DNA from: a virus
DNA length: 33,240 nucleotides
Reading direction: 5' to 3' (one strand)
IMG/VR virus record: IMGVR_UViG_3300047328_000107
Coordinates: 1-33,240 of that record
In this document: one piece after another, positions 1 through 7,643 of the stretch
How the letters are laid out: the number at the start of each line of letters is the position of its first letter
Position numbering within the stretch: position 1 is the first letter of the stretch
Program-made: the position numbers and the translations under genes
The notes under the pieces: generated by a model
Database searches by the model: none
What the model saw: only the letters and a program-made list of their open reading frames with translations
Told to the model about the DNA's origin: nothing

Positions 1-288
1 TCAGCATCCTTCTGGGCCCTCCGGTCGGGCGTAGAAGAGCACGGTGCCGGGCACAAGACCTCCGGACTCGGCGAGCAGCCACTCCTCGCCGGTCCACCAA
101 GCTGCATCCCAGTCGCAGTTGCCGTCGCTGTCGCACCACCAGATGAGCTGCAGAAGATCCGGGTCAGGCTTGGAGGCGCAGGCGTCGCGCCACTCGAGAA
201 GTTCAGCCCTCACCTTGGTGGGCGGATTGACGGGGCAGGTCCGTTGCCGTGATTGCTCAGCCGTGATCGCGCCGATGTCGCCGGTCAT
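1..288 (-). CDS. Small phage early protein, unknown function (95 aa)
   Basis: I do not recognise this family. The start at 288 is chosen over a longer reading because GGAGG lies 7 nt upstream, and because the ATG forms an ATGA overlap with the stop of the preceding gene. The stop codon occupies bases 3-1, so the gene is complete. The protein is acidic and very tryptophan-rich in its second half (WWCDSDGNCDWDAAWW, then EEWLL), with a Gly-Pro turn near the C-terminus, so it is probably a compact soluble protein. It is the last visible gene of the leftward early operon. In Mu-like phages the middle/late activator (Mor/C family) usually sits downstream of gemA; this protein shows nothing like it, so any activator lies outside the window or is of another family. 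Confidence 0.7.
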   Translation of the reverse strand: MTGDIGAITAEQSRQRTCPVNPPTKVRAELLEWRDACASKPDPDLLQLIWWCDSDGNCDWDAAWWTGEEWLLAESGGLVPGTVLFYARPEGPEGC

Positions 289-512
289 AGAGGAACCTCC
301 TCGGCGACTGGGCACGCGATGCCGTAGCAGCTCGTGCCATCGGGCAGGCGGGCATGCTGGATCTCGCCGACCTCGACCAGCTGGTCACACAGGACCTTGA
401 CCTCGTGCTGGGGGCGGACCACACGACCGGCGAGCGCGGGCAAAGCGCACCACGTGCCGGCATGTGACTCGATCGTCACCAGGATCGCCGCGCGCAGGGC
501 GAAGCTGCTCAT
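285..512 (-). CDS. Small winged-helix-like early protein (75 aa)
   Basis: The start at 512 follows AAAGGAG with 6 nt spacing, a very strong ribosome binding site, and overlaps the stop of the upstream gene as ATGA. The sequence reads as a short helix (ALRAAILVTIES), a second helix and turn, a helix (KVLCDQLVEVGEI), then a beta-hairpin (QHARLPDGTSCYGI). That order of helices followed by a hairpin wing suggests a winged-helix DNA-binding fold, but this is structural inference only. It sits among several other small wHTH-like genes of the early operon. The same leader (GGAAAGGAGCG then C residues before ATG) recurs before the gene starting at 3023, hinting at duplication or shared translational control. 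Confidence 0.7.
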   Translation of the reverse strand: MSSFALRAAILVTIESHAGTWCALPALAGRVVRPQHEVKVLCDQLVEVGEIQHARLPDGTSCYGIACPVAEEVPL

Positions 513-940
513 GGGGCGCTCCTTTCCAGGTCGAAGACCCACCGCGGTGCGATGGGAACCCGGACGGTGCCCGCTCCGTAGGGCACAGCGCGGGTGGGTA
601 CCTCATCGTGCGGCTCGGGTTCAACCAGCACAGCGGGCGCGGCCGTGCGGCGCGGGGAGTAGTCCGGAGCCTGACCTGTCAGCGCCAGGGCCTGCAGACC
701 TTTCTCGGTGATCTCGAAGCCTTCGCTACCTCGGCGCGTGGCCGCGCGGATGTACCCCATGTTTCGCAGGTTTCCGACCACGGCGTTAACTGCTGCCGGG
801 CTTCGCCCGTCGCCGCAGTGCTGGACGGCGTTCAGCTCCGGGCGAGTGGGCAGCGATGCGCCGATGTCGGCGGTACGTGCCGCCACCTCCGCCAGGACCA
901 CGCGGGCCGGCTCTCGCAGGAATGCACCTGGCGTCCTCAT
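509..940 (-). CDS. Winged-helix early protein (143 aa)
   Basis: The start at 940 has GAGGG 7 nt upstream and overlaps the stop of gemA (ATGA), so the 78 further residues readable upstream are rejected as a shadow of gemA. Residues about 15-75 look like a MarR/winged-helix module: a helix (VVLAEVAARTADI), a second helix, a recognition-like helix (AAVNAVVGNLRNMGYI), then a wing (RAATRRGSEGFEITEKG). The C-terminal half is Pro/Arg-rich and probably flexible. The role is unknown. Position directly after gemA in an early operon would suit a regulator of the switch to later transcription, but this is inference and no Mor/C signature is visible. Confidence 0.7.
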   Translation of the reverse strand: MRTPGAFLREPARVVLAEVAARTADIGASLPTRPELNAVQHCGDGRSPAAVNAVVGNLRNMGYIRAATRRGSEGFEITEKGLQALALTGQAPDYSPRRTAAPAVLVEPEPHDEVPTRAVPYGAGTVRVPIAPRWVFDLERSAP

Positions 941-1365
941 CGCTGGGCCCTCGCTCTCTTGAGCCACGCCTTGAGCACCTCGATTACCACCGACGCGTCG
1001 CGCACCGGGAGGAACTTCAGGTGCGAGACCATCAGCTTGCGGTTGGCGCACACGAAGGCCAGCAGCCCTGCAGGGCTTGGGTCGTGAACCACACCGGTCT
1101 GGGCGAGCTGCTTCCAGAACCACTCGATCTTCTCGGCCTGGCTGAACGCCTTCGGCTTGGGCGCCCAGCCGCACGCTTTGAAGTGCGCGAGGACGCGGGC
1201 CCTGCCCGCGGCGTCGAGCTTGGCGGCCGAATCGGCGCCGGTCACCTGCCGCAGGATTGAGCGGTACTCGTCGTCGTCGAGGTGCAGGTCGGCTCGGGCG
1301 ATGTGGATCTGCGCCAGCTCCCGCCCACGCAACGCCTGCTCGGAGACGGCTGCCCGGGCGGTCAC
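937..1365 (-). CDS. gemA: GemA-like regulatory protein (DUF1018), 142 aa
   Basis: Matches the Mu GemA / DUF1018 pattern in length and order: an N-terminal LAQIHIARADLHLDDDEYRSIL block, a VTGADSAAKL segment, a KACGWAPKPK turn, a helix (QAEKIEWFWKQLAQTG), and a C-terminal ASVVIEVLKAWLKR block. In Mu, gemA modulates host gene expression and DNA supercoiling during the lytic cycle; the exact role here is inferred. The start is GTG at 1365, preceded by GGAG 8 nt upstream, and overlaps the previous stop as GTGA. It is a reliable marker of a transposable-phage early operon. Confidence 0.9.
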   Translation of the reverse strand: MTARAAVSEQALRGRELAQIHIARADLHLDDDEYRSILRQVTGADSAAKLDAAGRARVLAHFKACGWAPKPKAFSQAEKIEWFWKQLAQTGVVHDPSPAGLLAFVCANRKLMVSHLKFLPVRDASVVIEVLKAWLKRARAQR

Positions 1366-1907
1366 AGTGGGGCTCCGATGCTGCCGGCCGTCGCAGCGGC
1401 TTCCGGGCTTCCCGGCTGGAACGCGGTGTCGTGGCCCAGCATCTTGGCGTGCCAGTGCGACAGCACGGCAGCGGCCGTGATGGTGTGGTGGGCCGCCTTC
1501 TCGCGATGGTGGGCCACCTCCTCGTTCAGCACCGTCGCCACGGTGCCTGCTCCAGGTCCGAAGCGATCGACCGCGCGCTGCAATCGCTCCGCGACCTTGT
1601 GGTGTTCCAGGGCACGCGTGGCGAGGTGCGACAACAGCCAGTAGTACTCCGCAGGCGTCTTGTTCGCCCGGTCTTCAGTGCCCCAGCGCTGCACCTGGTG
1701 CACCGCCTCCATGTGGACGGCCCGCGGAAAGTCCACGAGCTCGGGGGTGTCGATCAGCCGCAGCAACTGGCGCGCCGCGATCGCGTCATGCACCAGGTCC
1801 ACCAGCTCGTCTCGGCTCAGCAGCGCACCAGGGTGCCCGCGGTCGAGGGCTTCGGACCAGCTGTCGAGCTGCTGCGGCGTCAGCCGCAGGGTGACGGCAT
1901 TGCTCAT
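1362..1907 (-). CDS. Early protein, unknown; helical with conserved-looking WG/YWLL block (181 aa)
   Basis: The start at 1907 forms ATGA with the stop of the DUF3164 gene; longer readings overlap that gene and are rejected. Residues 10-60 are helical and charged. A central block (HMEAVHQVQRWGTED, then EYYWLLSHLATRALEHHK) resembles helices seen in phage all-alpha NTP-pyrophosphohydrolase-like or MazG-like proteins (an E, a WG, then a Tyr-rich helix). I cannot see the complete metal-binding pattern, so this is only a suggestion. The C-terminus is His-rich (EEVAHHREKAAHH). It lies between DUF3164 and gemA and is translationally coupled to both. Confidence 0.7.
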   Translation of the reverse strand: MSNAVTLRLTPQQLDSWSEALDRGHPGALLSRDELVDLVHDAIAARQLLRLIDTPELVDFPRAVHMEAVHQVQRWGTEDRANKTPAEYYWLLSHLATRALEHHKVAERLQRAVDRFGPGAGTVATVLNEEVAHHREKAAHHTITAAAVLSHWHAKMLGHDTAFQPGSPEAAATAGSIGAPL

Positions 1908-2509
1908 GCTGCGACGTCCAGCGTGATCGGGCGGTAGTTGCCCGCGTCGTCGCGCTCGTAGATGCGGATGTACGCCTTGGAGACCGTCACCCGCATGCTG
2001 TCCTGGATCGCGGTCATCGCCTGCTGCCAGCGGGCGTCCTCGATCTTCAGCTGGCGCAGGCCGAGCACCCGGCTGACGGACACCTGGCCGGCCTTGTCGA
2101 CCTGAAAGGCGTTGTTCACCAGCGCCTGGATCTCGTGGCGGCTGCCCTTGACCCAGCCGTGGATGCACTCGTCGATGATGGCCTTGGCCACCTGCAGGCG
2201 CTCGTCGAAGGCGATGCTGTCCTGCATCGCCCTGATCACTTTCCACCGGCCATCGAACGAGGTGAGGGTGATGTTGCCCTTCGACCCGCCCACCGTCACG
2301 CCATATTGCGAGGCGGACAGATCCGCGAAGGCGGCCACCTCCGTCATCACCCGTTCCTTGAACGCGGCCAGTTCAGCGCTCGCCTTCTGCGCCTGGTCGA
2401 CGATGCTGCGCACCACGGCGTCGCGGCTCTTGTCGATGTCCTTGATCTTGGACACCGGAATCAGATTGCCCCTGGCGTCCTGCCAGTAGCCCTTTGGAAT
2501 GTCGGTCAT
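1904..2509 (-). CDS. DUF3164 family early protein (201 aa)
   Basis: Recognised as DUF3164, a family common in Mu-like early operons: it opens with IPKGYWQDARGNLIPVSKI, then DIDKSRDAVVRSI, a coiled helix, a YGVTVGGSKGNITLTSFDG beta segment, and a C-terminal helical part (KAIIDECIHGWVKGS, then EIQALVNNAF). The function is not established; the sequence has no membrane segment. The start at 2509 is preferred over 2533 because family members begin close to the IPKGYW motif, and the longer start would overlap the upstream gene without a ribosome binding site. It is separated by 13 nt from the upstream gene and overlaps the downstream one. Confidence 0.88.
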   Translation of the reverse strand: MTDIPKGYWQDARGNLIPVSKIKDIDKSRDAVVRSIVDQAQKASAELAAFKERVMTEVAAFADLSASQYGVTVGGSKGNITLTSFDGRWKVIRAMQDSIAFDERLQVAKAIIDECIHGWVKGSRHEIQALVNNAFQVDKAGQVSVSRVLGLRQLKIEDARWQQAMTAIQDSMRVTVSKAYIRIYERDDAGNYRPITLDVAA

Positions 2510-2522
2510 GGGTAGCTCTCGG

Positions 2523-3023
2523 TCAGTGAACATGGGCAGGCGTCGCGTTCAACGGCGCCGCGGCGGCGGCCATCTGCTGGCTCAGGTCGAGCAGAACGCC
2601 AGCCGCGGCCGCCAGGCAGCAGGGGTGGTTCATCACGGTGTTGCGGTAGGCGGTGATGAGGACACCCAGGGCGATGTCGTGACGGACACCACGGAGGCTC
2701 GGCTGGACGATCAGGCGCGCCAGCTCGTCGACCGTGTCAACCACGGTGGCGGCTGGTCGCCGCGGTAGCTGCTCCAGCAGCTGCATGCGCACACCCGCCA
2801 GGCCGGCGATCCCGTTGCGCAGCTCGGTCTCGTCACCGCTGCGCAGAACGGCGTTGAAGTAGGCGGACAGCAGCCCGTCGAGACGGTCCTTCGGCGATGC
2901 ATGCTGGACGGCGCCGAGCAGCATCTGGGTGAGTGCCAGGACGCGGCGGGCGACGTCTTCGTCGGGCGGCGACATCGCTGCGGCCGAGGCGGTGGCCGCA
3001 GCGTTGAGCGTGGGATCAGACAT
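2523..3023 (-). CDS. Helical early protein of unknown function (166 aa)
   Basis: The start at 3023 is supported by a strong AAAGGAG ribosome binding site 5 nt upstream, almost identical in context to that of the gene at 512. The protein is Ala/Leu-rich and mainly helical, with an acidic patch (PPDEDVARRVLALTQ), a segment PKDRLDGLLSAYFNAVL, and a C-terminal VMNHPCCLAAAAGVLLDL stretch that might contact membrane but is short. In the sequence as given, the frame is open upstream through a nine-cytosine tract into the preceding wHTH gene, so annotation software would call a 256-aa fusion. The internal ribosome binding site argues for a separate product. Confidence 0.65.
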   Translation of the reverse strand: MSDPTLNAAATASAAAMSPPDEDVARRVLALTQMLLGAVQHASPKDRLDGLLSAYFNAVLRSGDETELRNGIAGLAGVRMQLLEQLPRRPAATVVDTVDELARLIVQPSLRGVRHDIALGVLITAYRNTVMNHPCCLAAAAGVLLDLSQQMAAAAAPLNATPAHVH

Positions 3024-3293
3024 GGGCGCTCCTTTCCGAGCGAAGGGGGGGGGTTGAACGGGTGCGCCGCTGGCCTCGGGGCGTGCGCTGTAGGACGGCA
3101 CTTGCCGGTTGGCGAGGCTCGGCCGGCTGATGACATGGCCGCTTCGAGCCAGCGCCTGGCAGTGCGCCAGCACCTCGGCCTGCGACCAGGTGGGCTGCCA
3201 GTGGTGCGCGAGCTGGGCCGGCGTCCAGTAGCCGCCTTCGCGGCGCAGCATCGCCAGGAGGGCACGGGCATCGAGACCAAGCTCTTCAGCCAT
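3016..3293 (-). CDS. Winged-helix early protein whose end is disturbed by a C9 tract
   Basis: The gene starts at 3293 and encodes a helix-turn-helix-like module (LDARALLAMLRREGGYWTP, then LAHHWQPTWSQAEVLAHC, then ALARSGHVISRPS) of about 75 residues. Near its end the minus strand carries nine consecutive cytosines (plus-strand G run 3045-3053). As given, the frame stays open through the tract into the next gene. In the frame reached with one extra C (or two fewer), translation would stop at 3018-3016, giving the overlap ATGTCTGA with the next start. That has the same geometry as ATGGCTGA at this gene's own start (3293-3286). The natural product is therefore probably about 90 aa, with the tract either length-variable or miscalled. 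Confidence 0.5.
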
Positions 3294-3483
3294 GGCGAGT
3301 GGCCTCGTGGATGCGCTGCGCCAAGCTGCGGCCCGCGCCGGTGAAGGCGACGTAGTCGGAGAGGGCCTCGGCCACGGCTGCCCGACGATCGATCCCGAAC
3401 GCCTGCTGCAGCCGCCGGGCGCGTCGCCGCACCCAGGGCAACATCCGGCGCGCGTACCGCGAACTGGATGCCCCGGCGCTCAT
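3286..3483 (-). CDS. Small basic early protein, unknown (65 aa)
   Basis: ATG at 3483 overlaps the previous stop as ATGA; a GTG at 3492 is a possible alternative start. The N-terminal half is strongly basic (WVRRRARRLQQAFGIDRR) and is followed by an amphipathic helix (AAVAEALSDYVAF). This looks like a small nucleic-acid-binding or helix-turn-helix-like protein, but I do not recognise the family. It sits in the middle of the early operon and is coupled on both sides by overlapping stop/start codons. Confidence 0.65.
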   Translation of the reverse strand: MSAGASSSRYARRMLPWVRRRARRLQQAFGIDRRAAVAEALSDYVAFTGAGRSLAQRIHEATRHG

Positions 3484-3710
3484 CGCAGGCACCTGAAGTA
3501 GTCGCTGGCTTTGCCCATGGCGATCGCCCGGGCGTCCTGCAGCTTGCGCAGCTCGGCCCGCAGCAGATCGAGCTGCTCGCGGTGCGTCTGCAGCTCCGCC
3601 TCCATCCAGCCTTCGGTCCGCTCGATGCGCCGCTCGATACGGGTGATGCGGTGGCGCTTCAGCGCCGAAAGTGCGGCACGAAGCCAGCCGGTCCGACTGC
3701 TAAGGGTCAC
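3480..3710 (-). CDS. Small coiled-coil early protein (76 aa)
   Basis: The start is GTG at 3710, overlapping the previous stop (GTGA); upstream residues belong to another frame. Most of the protein (about residues 15-65) is predicted coiled coil with heptad-like charged repeats (RIERRIERTEG, then AELQTHREQLDLLRAELRKLQD). No catalytic motif is visible. It may oligomerise or bridge other early proteins; its function is unknown. Confidence 0.65.
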   Translation of the reverse strand: MTLSSRTGWLRAALSALKRHRITRIERRIERTEGWMEAELQTHREQLDLLRAELRKLQDARAIAMGKASDYFRCLR

Positions 3711-4099
3711 GACTTGCCTCCTTGGGTCTTGGAAGTTGCCGGCGCGGTGGCGGCCTTGTGGGGGCAGCGGTTGCACGCCTGCCAGTGCTGCATGTCACGG
3801 GGGCTGCCGACAGGTGGCGGCCGGTGCGCATAGGTGCGGCAGTCGTCGCCGGTGACGATGCGGGACTCGCCGGCCTGCTCGCTCAGGTAGGCGCACTCGT
3901 AGCGCCCGAAGACGTGAATCACGCGCTCGGCCACGCGTGTGGTGCTTGCCTCGCCGCGGCCGTACTTACCCGAGCGATTGAGCACCTGGCTGAGCGTCGG
4001 CGCGCTGAGCCCGAGCATCTCGGCGACATCCTTGCGCAGCTTGCCGCGCAGGCTCACCTGCAGGAGTTCGTACCAGTCCTCGTCGCGGTAGTCGCTCAT
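3707..4099 (-). CDS. HTH regulator with C-terminal cysteine cluster (130 aa)
   Basis: Start at 4099 with GGAGG 5 nt upstream. Residues about 20-45 form an XRE-type helix-turn-helix (KDVAEMLGLSAPTLSQVLNRS). The C-terminal part carries four cysteines, C69, C87, C109 and C112, the last two as CNRC, within GDDCRTYAHRPPP and HWQACNRCPH. This layout, an HTH followed by a short Cys-rich tail, occurs in a family of small regulators in Mu-like and other betaproteobacterial prophages. The cysteines could bind zinc or an Fe-S cluster, which is inference. It is probably a DNA-binding regulator of early expression. Confidence 0.75.
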   Translation of the reverse strand: MSDYRDEDWYELLQVSLRGKLRKDVAEMLGLSAPTLSQVLNRSGKYGRGEASTTRVAERVIHVFGRYECAYLSEQAGESRIVTGDDCRTYAHRPPPVGSPRDMQHWQACNRCPHKAATAPATSKTQGGKS

Positions 4100-4653
4100 G
4101 CAGCCCTCCCCTCGGGCTCGGCCGCAATGGGGGGCAGGTCTCCGATGTCGCGAACCAGCACGTAGCGACGCTGGCCACCGACCTCGCGTGCGGAGATCGT
4201 CACCACCGATGGCGCCAGCCGGTGCCAACGCGCCAGGATCTGCACTGCCACCCGCTCGGCTCGAGCGACATCACCTCCGGCATCGACCAGGCAGTCGGCA
4301 GCCTCGCTGGCCGTGAGCACATTGCGGTTCCGAAGCAGGCGCCACACCCGGTGCTCGAACGAGTCCGTCGCTGCCGTTGCGCGCACTGCGGCCTGCCCGG
4401 CGCCGGTGAGGCGCCACCGCGGCTCTGCAGCCGCCTTGGCGCGACCTGTGCGCATGCGCGCAGCGGGGTCGGCCTCCATCGGCTCTGCGAGCCCAGCGCG
4501 TTGCAGAGCGCTAGCCACCATGCCGACCTTCGGCCCTCGGCCGATACCGGCCCAGATGGCCAGCTCGGACAGCGTCCAGGGCTTTCCCGTCATCGCCGGG
4601 GTACCGACCATTGCCTTGAGCGCCAGCACAATCTGGGCGGTCAGCTGACTCAT
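4096..4653 (-). CDS. Winged-helix early protein (185 aa)
   Basis: Start at 4653, 4 nt after the MuB-type gene, with GGGAG upstream. It appears to contain two winged-helix-like units: residues about 5-90 (LSELAIWAGIGRGPKVGMV, then an LTGAGQAAV wing) and residues about 98-165 (FEHRVWRLLRNRNVLTASEAADCL, then VQILARWHRLAPSVVTI and the hairpin RRYVLVRD). It is likely DNA-binding. Position directly downstream of the transposition genes fits an accessory role in replication/transposition, but no function is assigned to it. Confidence 0.7.
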   Translation of the reverse strand: MSQLTAQIVLALKAMVGTPAMTGKPWTLSELAIWAGIGRGPKVGMVASALQRAGLAEPMEADPAARMRTGRAKAAAEPRWRLTGAGQAAVRATAATDSFEHRVWRLLRNRNVLTASEAADCLVDAGGDVARAERVAVQILARWHRLAPSVVTISAREVGGQRRYVLVRDIGDLPPIAAEPEGRAA

Positions 4654-4657
4654 CGCG

Positions 4658-5392
4658 TCAGGCTCCCGACCGGCGGCCGAGCGCCTTGCCCGTGAACTCG
4701 GTACACAGGCTCCTGCCCGCGACTTCTGCTGCTGTGACCCTGCTCCAGCCGTTGGCCTGGGCCCACTGCTCGATGTTGGCGATCGCGTTGAGCACCAGGC
4801 GCATACGGCCAGCCGCCTGCTGGTGGATCAGCGGCGCCATGTCGTCGGCGAGCGGGACCTCCGCCTTGGCCGCGATCGTTGCCTTCACGTCGGCCAGGCT
4901 GAGCGGTTCGAACTCGACCACCCGGGCGACCCGGCTGGCGATGTGTTCGTAGCGCGCCACCTTCATCGGGAAGTGCTCCATCCCGACCAGGAAGCACATC
5001 GTGCAGGTGATGTCGGTGATGTCGCGCAGCACCTCCAGCAGGCTCGCCGTGCTGCGGACGAGGAAGTCAGCCTCGTCGACGATCAGCGGCACCATGTCCA
5101 CCGCCATCTTGGCGATGATGCGGGCCTGCACCTCCTGGTTGCGGCCGGTCTTGGCCACGCCCATGCGGTCGGCGATCTCATCGAGCAGGGCACGCTTGGT
5201 CCAGGTCTCCTTGGCGCGGACGAAGACGTACTTGTTGTCGCTGGCCCACCTCTCGGTGAGTTCGCTCTTGCCAACGCCGTAGACCCCGCGCACCAGCACC
5301 AGGCCGGCCTCGCGCGCGCCGCGGCGGGCCACGATCTTCTCGGCCTCCTTCAGGCGCTTGAAGTTCTCGGTTTGAACGAAGCCTCTTTTCAC
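4658..5392 (-). CDS. MuB-like AAA+ target-selection ATPase (244 aa)
   Basis: This is the ATPase that in Mu binds target DNA non-specifically, forms ATP-dependent filaments, activates the transposase and provides target immunity. Walker A is GVYGVGKS (residues 36-43, catalytic K42) and Walker B is VPLIVDEAD (D106, E107). A candidate arginine finger lies in ASRVARVVEF. The C-terminal helical part (LADVKATIAAKAEV, then GRMRLVLNAIANIEQWA) matches the MuB/TniB/ExeA lid region. At 244 aa it is shorter than Mu B (312 aa) and lacks the N-terminal HTH appendage. The start is GTG at 5392 with GGGAG 8 nt upstream, 70 nt after the transposase stop; there is no overlap here, so it may be separately translated. 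Confidence 0.9.
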   Translation of the reverse strand: MKRGFVQTENFKRLKEAEKIVARRGAREAGLVLVRGVYGVGKSELTERWASDNKYVFVRAKETWTKRALLDEIADRMGVAKTGRNQEVQARIIAKMAVDMVPLIVDEADFLVRSTASLLEVLRDITDITCTMCFLVGMEHFPMKVARYEHIASRVARVVEFEPLSLADVKATIAAKAEVPLADDMAPLIHQQAAGRMRLVLNAIANIEQWAQANGWSRVTAAEVAGRSLCTEFTGKALGRRSGA

Positions 5393-5462
5393 TGCAAAAT
5401 CTCCCTTGCTCGTATCGACGTGCTCACGTGGTTACAGGCACGCTCGGTGACCGTTGGCGCGG

Positions 5463-7643
5463 TCACCGGGCACCCTCAAAACCCTGGGCCGGCGGTCCCT
5501 CTGCCCAGGCCATGCCCCGGCCGGCGTAGTAGTCCGCCAGGGCCTCGTAGTCCTCTCCCTTCACGTAGCGCTCCGCCCAGGCCTGGTCGTCTGCAGTCCA
5601 GGCGCCGCGGTGGGTCATCAGCCACTCGTAGCGGTCGCTGGAGGCGTTGAAGAAGGGCCGGGCGATCTCCACCTCGCGCTCCCCCACCTCACGGTTGGCC
5701 TGGATGGGGATCGCTTCGGCGAGCGGAGCGTCGAAGACCAGGGGATTGCCCGGCTCGGGCAGCGCCAGCGGCTTGCCGTCCAACTCGCGCAGCGCCACTT
5801 CGATCTGCTGCTCGCGGCGCTTCACCATCGCCTTCACCCGCTTCTCGTGGCCGATGTCGACCACCGCCTTGGGCATGTAGTCGATGCGGCTTCGGTTGAA
5901 CTTGGCCTCGCAGACGAACTCGCCGTCGAGGGTGAAGATCAGCACGTAGCTCGGGTCGTGGATGTCGTAGCGGACGCTGACCTGGCGGCCGTTGACCCCG
6001 TGAGCCATCAGCTCCGGCGCCTGATAGTGCTGGTTAAGGAAGGTGACCTCGCCGCGCTGCGCCGTGCGCACCATCGCCGGCATGAAGAGCAGCTTCAGGT
6101 CGAGTGGGCTCAGCCGGATCTGCCGGCTCGGGTCTAGCCGCTGCGCCCAGGCCTCGGCCGGGGTCTGGTGCTTGCCAGCGTGCGGACCCTCGGCATGACG
6201 CGGCAGACCGCGGTGCCGGTGGGTCGCGTTGTACTCGTCGACCGCCTTGCCCACCGCCTCGACGAACTGCGCCCACGTGGGTGCCTTGGTGCTGAGCCTG
6301 ACCACCTCACCGGTGGCCTCGGCGCGCTTCAGCGCTCGCTGCTCCTTGGCCAGCTCCGCCGCCGCCTTGCGGAACGTGCCGGCGTCGACGTCGCGACCCT
6401 GGTAGCTGCCGAACTGGCGGGCGCAGTTGATCATGTGGGTCTGCCAGCTGCGCTCGATCAGGCCGTGGCCCTGCGGGTGTCCCGGGATGCCGAAGCGGTG
6501 CTCCGAGCCCAGGCGCTCCATCAGGCCGACCACCGGGCAGTCGATCGCCTTGGCGCGCTCGCCAGAGCCGTTGTCGCTGTAGACCACCGCGGGCACGCCG
6601 TGATTGCCCACGGCATGGCGCAGCGCGTCGCCGACGGCGATCGTGTTCTCGGACAGCGACACCGACCAACCGCAGACCAGGCGCGTGGCCGCATCGATCA
6701 CCAGCGTGACCTCGGGCGCGAACGGGGCGCCGTGGTCAGGATGGCGCACCTTCGCCTTGAAGGTATGGCCGTCGATCAGCCACACGTCCAGTGGCTTCAG
6801 CACCGAGGTGTCGCGGCGCTTGAAGGGCAGCTTGGCCGCGCGCTCTGCACCGGTGTGGCGGGCCTTGATCAGGTCCACCGGGTTGACCTTGGGCATGAGC
6901 CGCAGCGCGCGCTTGTACAGCGCTGGCCAGGTGTCGAAGTCGCGGCCGAGCTTGCGGGTGACATCCTTGGCCGCCTGTGATAGGTTGCGGAACTGCGGAT
7001 CGCGCGAGTGGTACAGGCCCAGCACCGCCGCAACGTCCTGCTCAACTTCGGGCCCGCGGGCGGGTTCTGCAGCGGCGGGCAGGAGGCCCCACCAGCCCTG
7101 CTCGCGGTGGGTGGCGAGCCAGCGCTCCAGCGTGCGCGCAGACAGTGCCTGGCCGTCGCGCTGGCGGCGGTTGGCCACTGCGGCCGTCGCGACCAGCCCC
7201 TCGCCAGCGCGACCGCTGGCCAGTTCCAGCGCGAGCAGAGCGGCGCCCTTCTTGGTGCCGTGCAGGAACACCAGTTGGTTCAGCACGTTGACCAGCGTGG
7301 CGCGGGCATCGGCACAGGCGCGATCGGCGTCGCTGGGCATGCGGCGCCCCGCGGGTGCGGCCTGGGACTTGGCGGGCGTCGGAAGGGCATGGACCGGTGC
7401 GGGCTGCGCTTCGACGGCAGCAGGGGCCGCCTGGGCCACTGCCTTGGAGACCGCTCGCGCCGCGATTGCGCGCTGCGTCTCGGGCGGCAGCCGGCTGGTG
7501 TCGTACTCGAGTCCGCCCCCGCCCTCGCGGCCAGGCCGGGGACGGCTGGGCACACCGAGCCGCTCCAGCCGCATGCGGTTGCCGGCCTTGGTGCTGGCCA
7601 TGCCGGGCAGACCGGCCAGTTCGCGGGCGGTGAGCCAGGTCAT
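5463..7643 (-). CDS. MuA-like DDE transposase (726 aa)
   Basis: Catalyses strand transfer for replicative transposition and integration of the phage genome. Domains in order: an N-terminal Mu-type DNA-binding HTH (TWLTARELAGLPGMASTKAG), an Ala/Pro linker (about 70-105), further DNA-binding helices (NRRQRDGQALSARTLERWL), then the RNase H-fold core. The catalytic residues are D291 (WLIDGHTF), D357 (VYSDNGSG) and E397 (HGLIERSW). After the core comes a beta-barrel region (RTAQRGEVTFLNQHYQAP) and a C-terminal tail that would contact the MuB protein. The start at 7643 is chosen because GGAGG lies 7 nt upstream and the ATG overlaps the previous stop (ATGA). Length is close to Mu A (663 aa) and BcepMu-type enzymes. 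Confidence 0.95.
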   Translation of the reverse strand: MTWLTARELAGLPGMASTKAGNRMRLERLGVPSRPRPGREGGGGLEYDTSRLPPETQRAIAARAVSKAVAQAAPAAVEAQPAPVHALPTPAKSQAAPAGRRMPSDADRACADARATLVNVLNQLVFLHGTKKGAALLALELASGRAGEGLVATAAVANRRQRDGQALSARTLERWLATHREQGWWGLLPAAAEPARGPEVEQDVAAVLGLYHSRDPQFRNLSQAAKDVTRKLGRDFDTWPALYKRALRLMPKVNPVDLIKARHTGAERAAKLPFKRRDTSVLKPLDVWLIDGHTFKAKVRHPDHGAPFAPEVTLVIDAATRLVCGWSVSLSENTIAVGDALRHAVGNHGVPAVVYSDNGSGERAKAIDCPVVGLMERLGSEHRFGIPGHPQGHGLIERSWQTHMINCARQFGSYQGRDVDAGTFRKAAAELAKEQRALKRAEATGEVVRLSTKAPTWAQFVEAVGKAVDEYNATHRHRGLPRHAEGPHAGKHQTPAEAWAQRLDPSRQIRLSPLDLKLLFMPAMVRTAQRGEVTFLNQHYQAPELMAHGVNGRQVSVRYDIHDPSYVLIFTLDGEFVCEAKFNRSRIDYMPKAVVDIGHEKRVKAMVKRREQQIEVALRELDGKPLALPEPGNPLVFDAPLAEAIPIQANREVGEREVEIARPFFNASSDRYEWLMTHRGAWTADDQAWAERYVKGEDYEALADYYAGRGMAWAEGPPAQGFEGAR

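Noticed and set aside
509-940. Mor/C-type late activator
   Set aside because: Position after gemA would suit it, but the sequence is winged-helix-like and lacks the Mor/C pattern.
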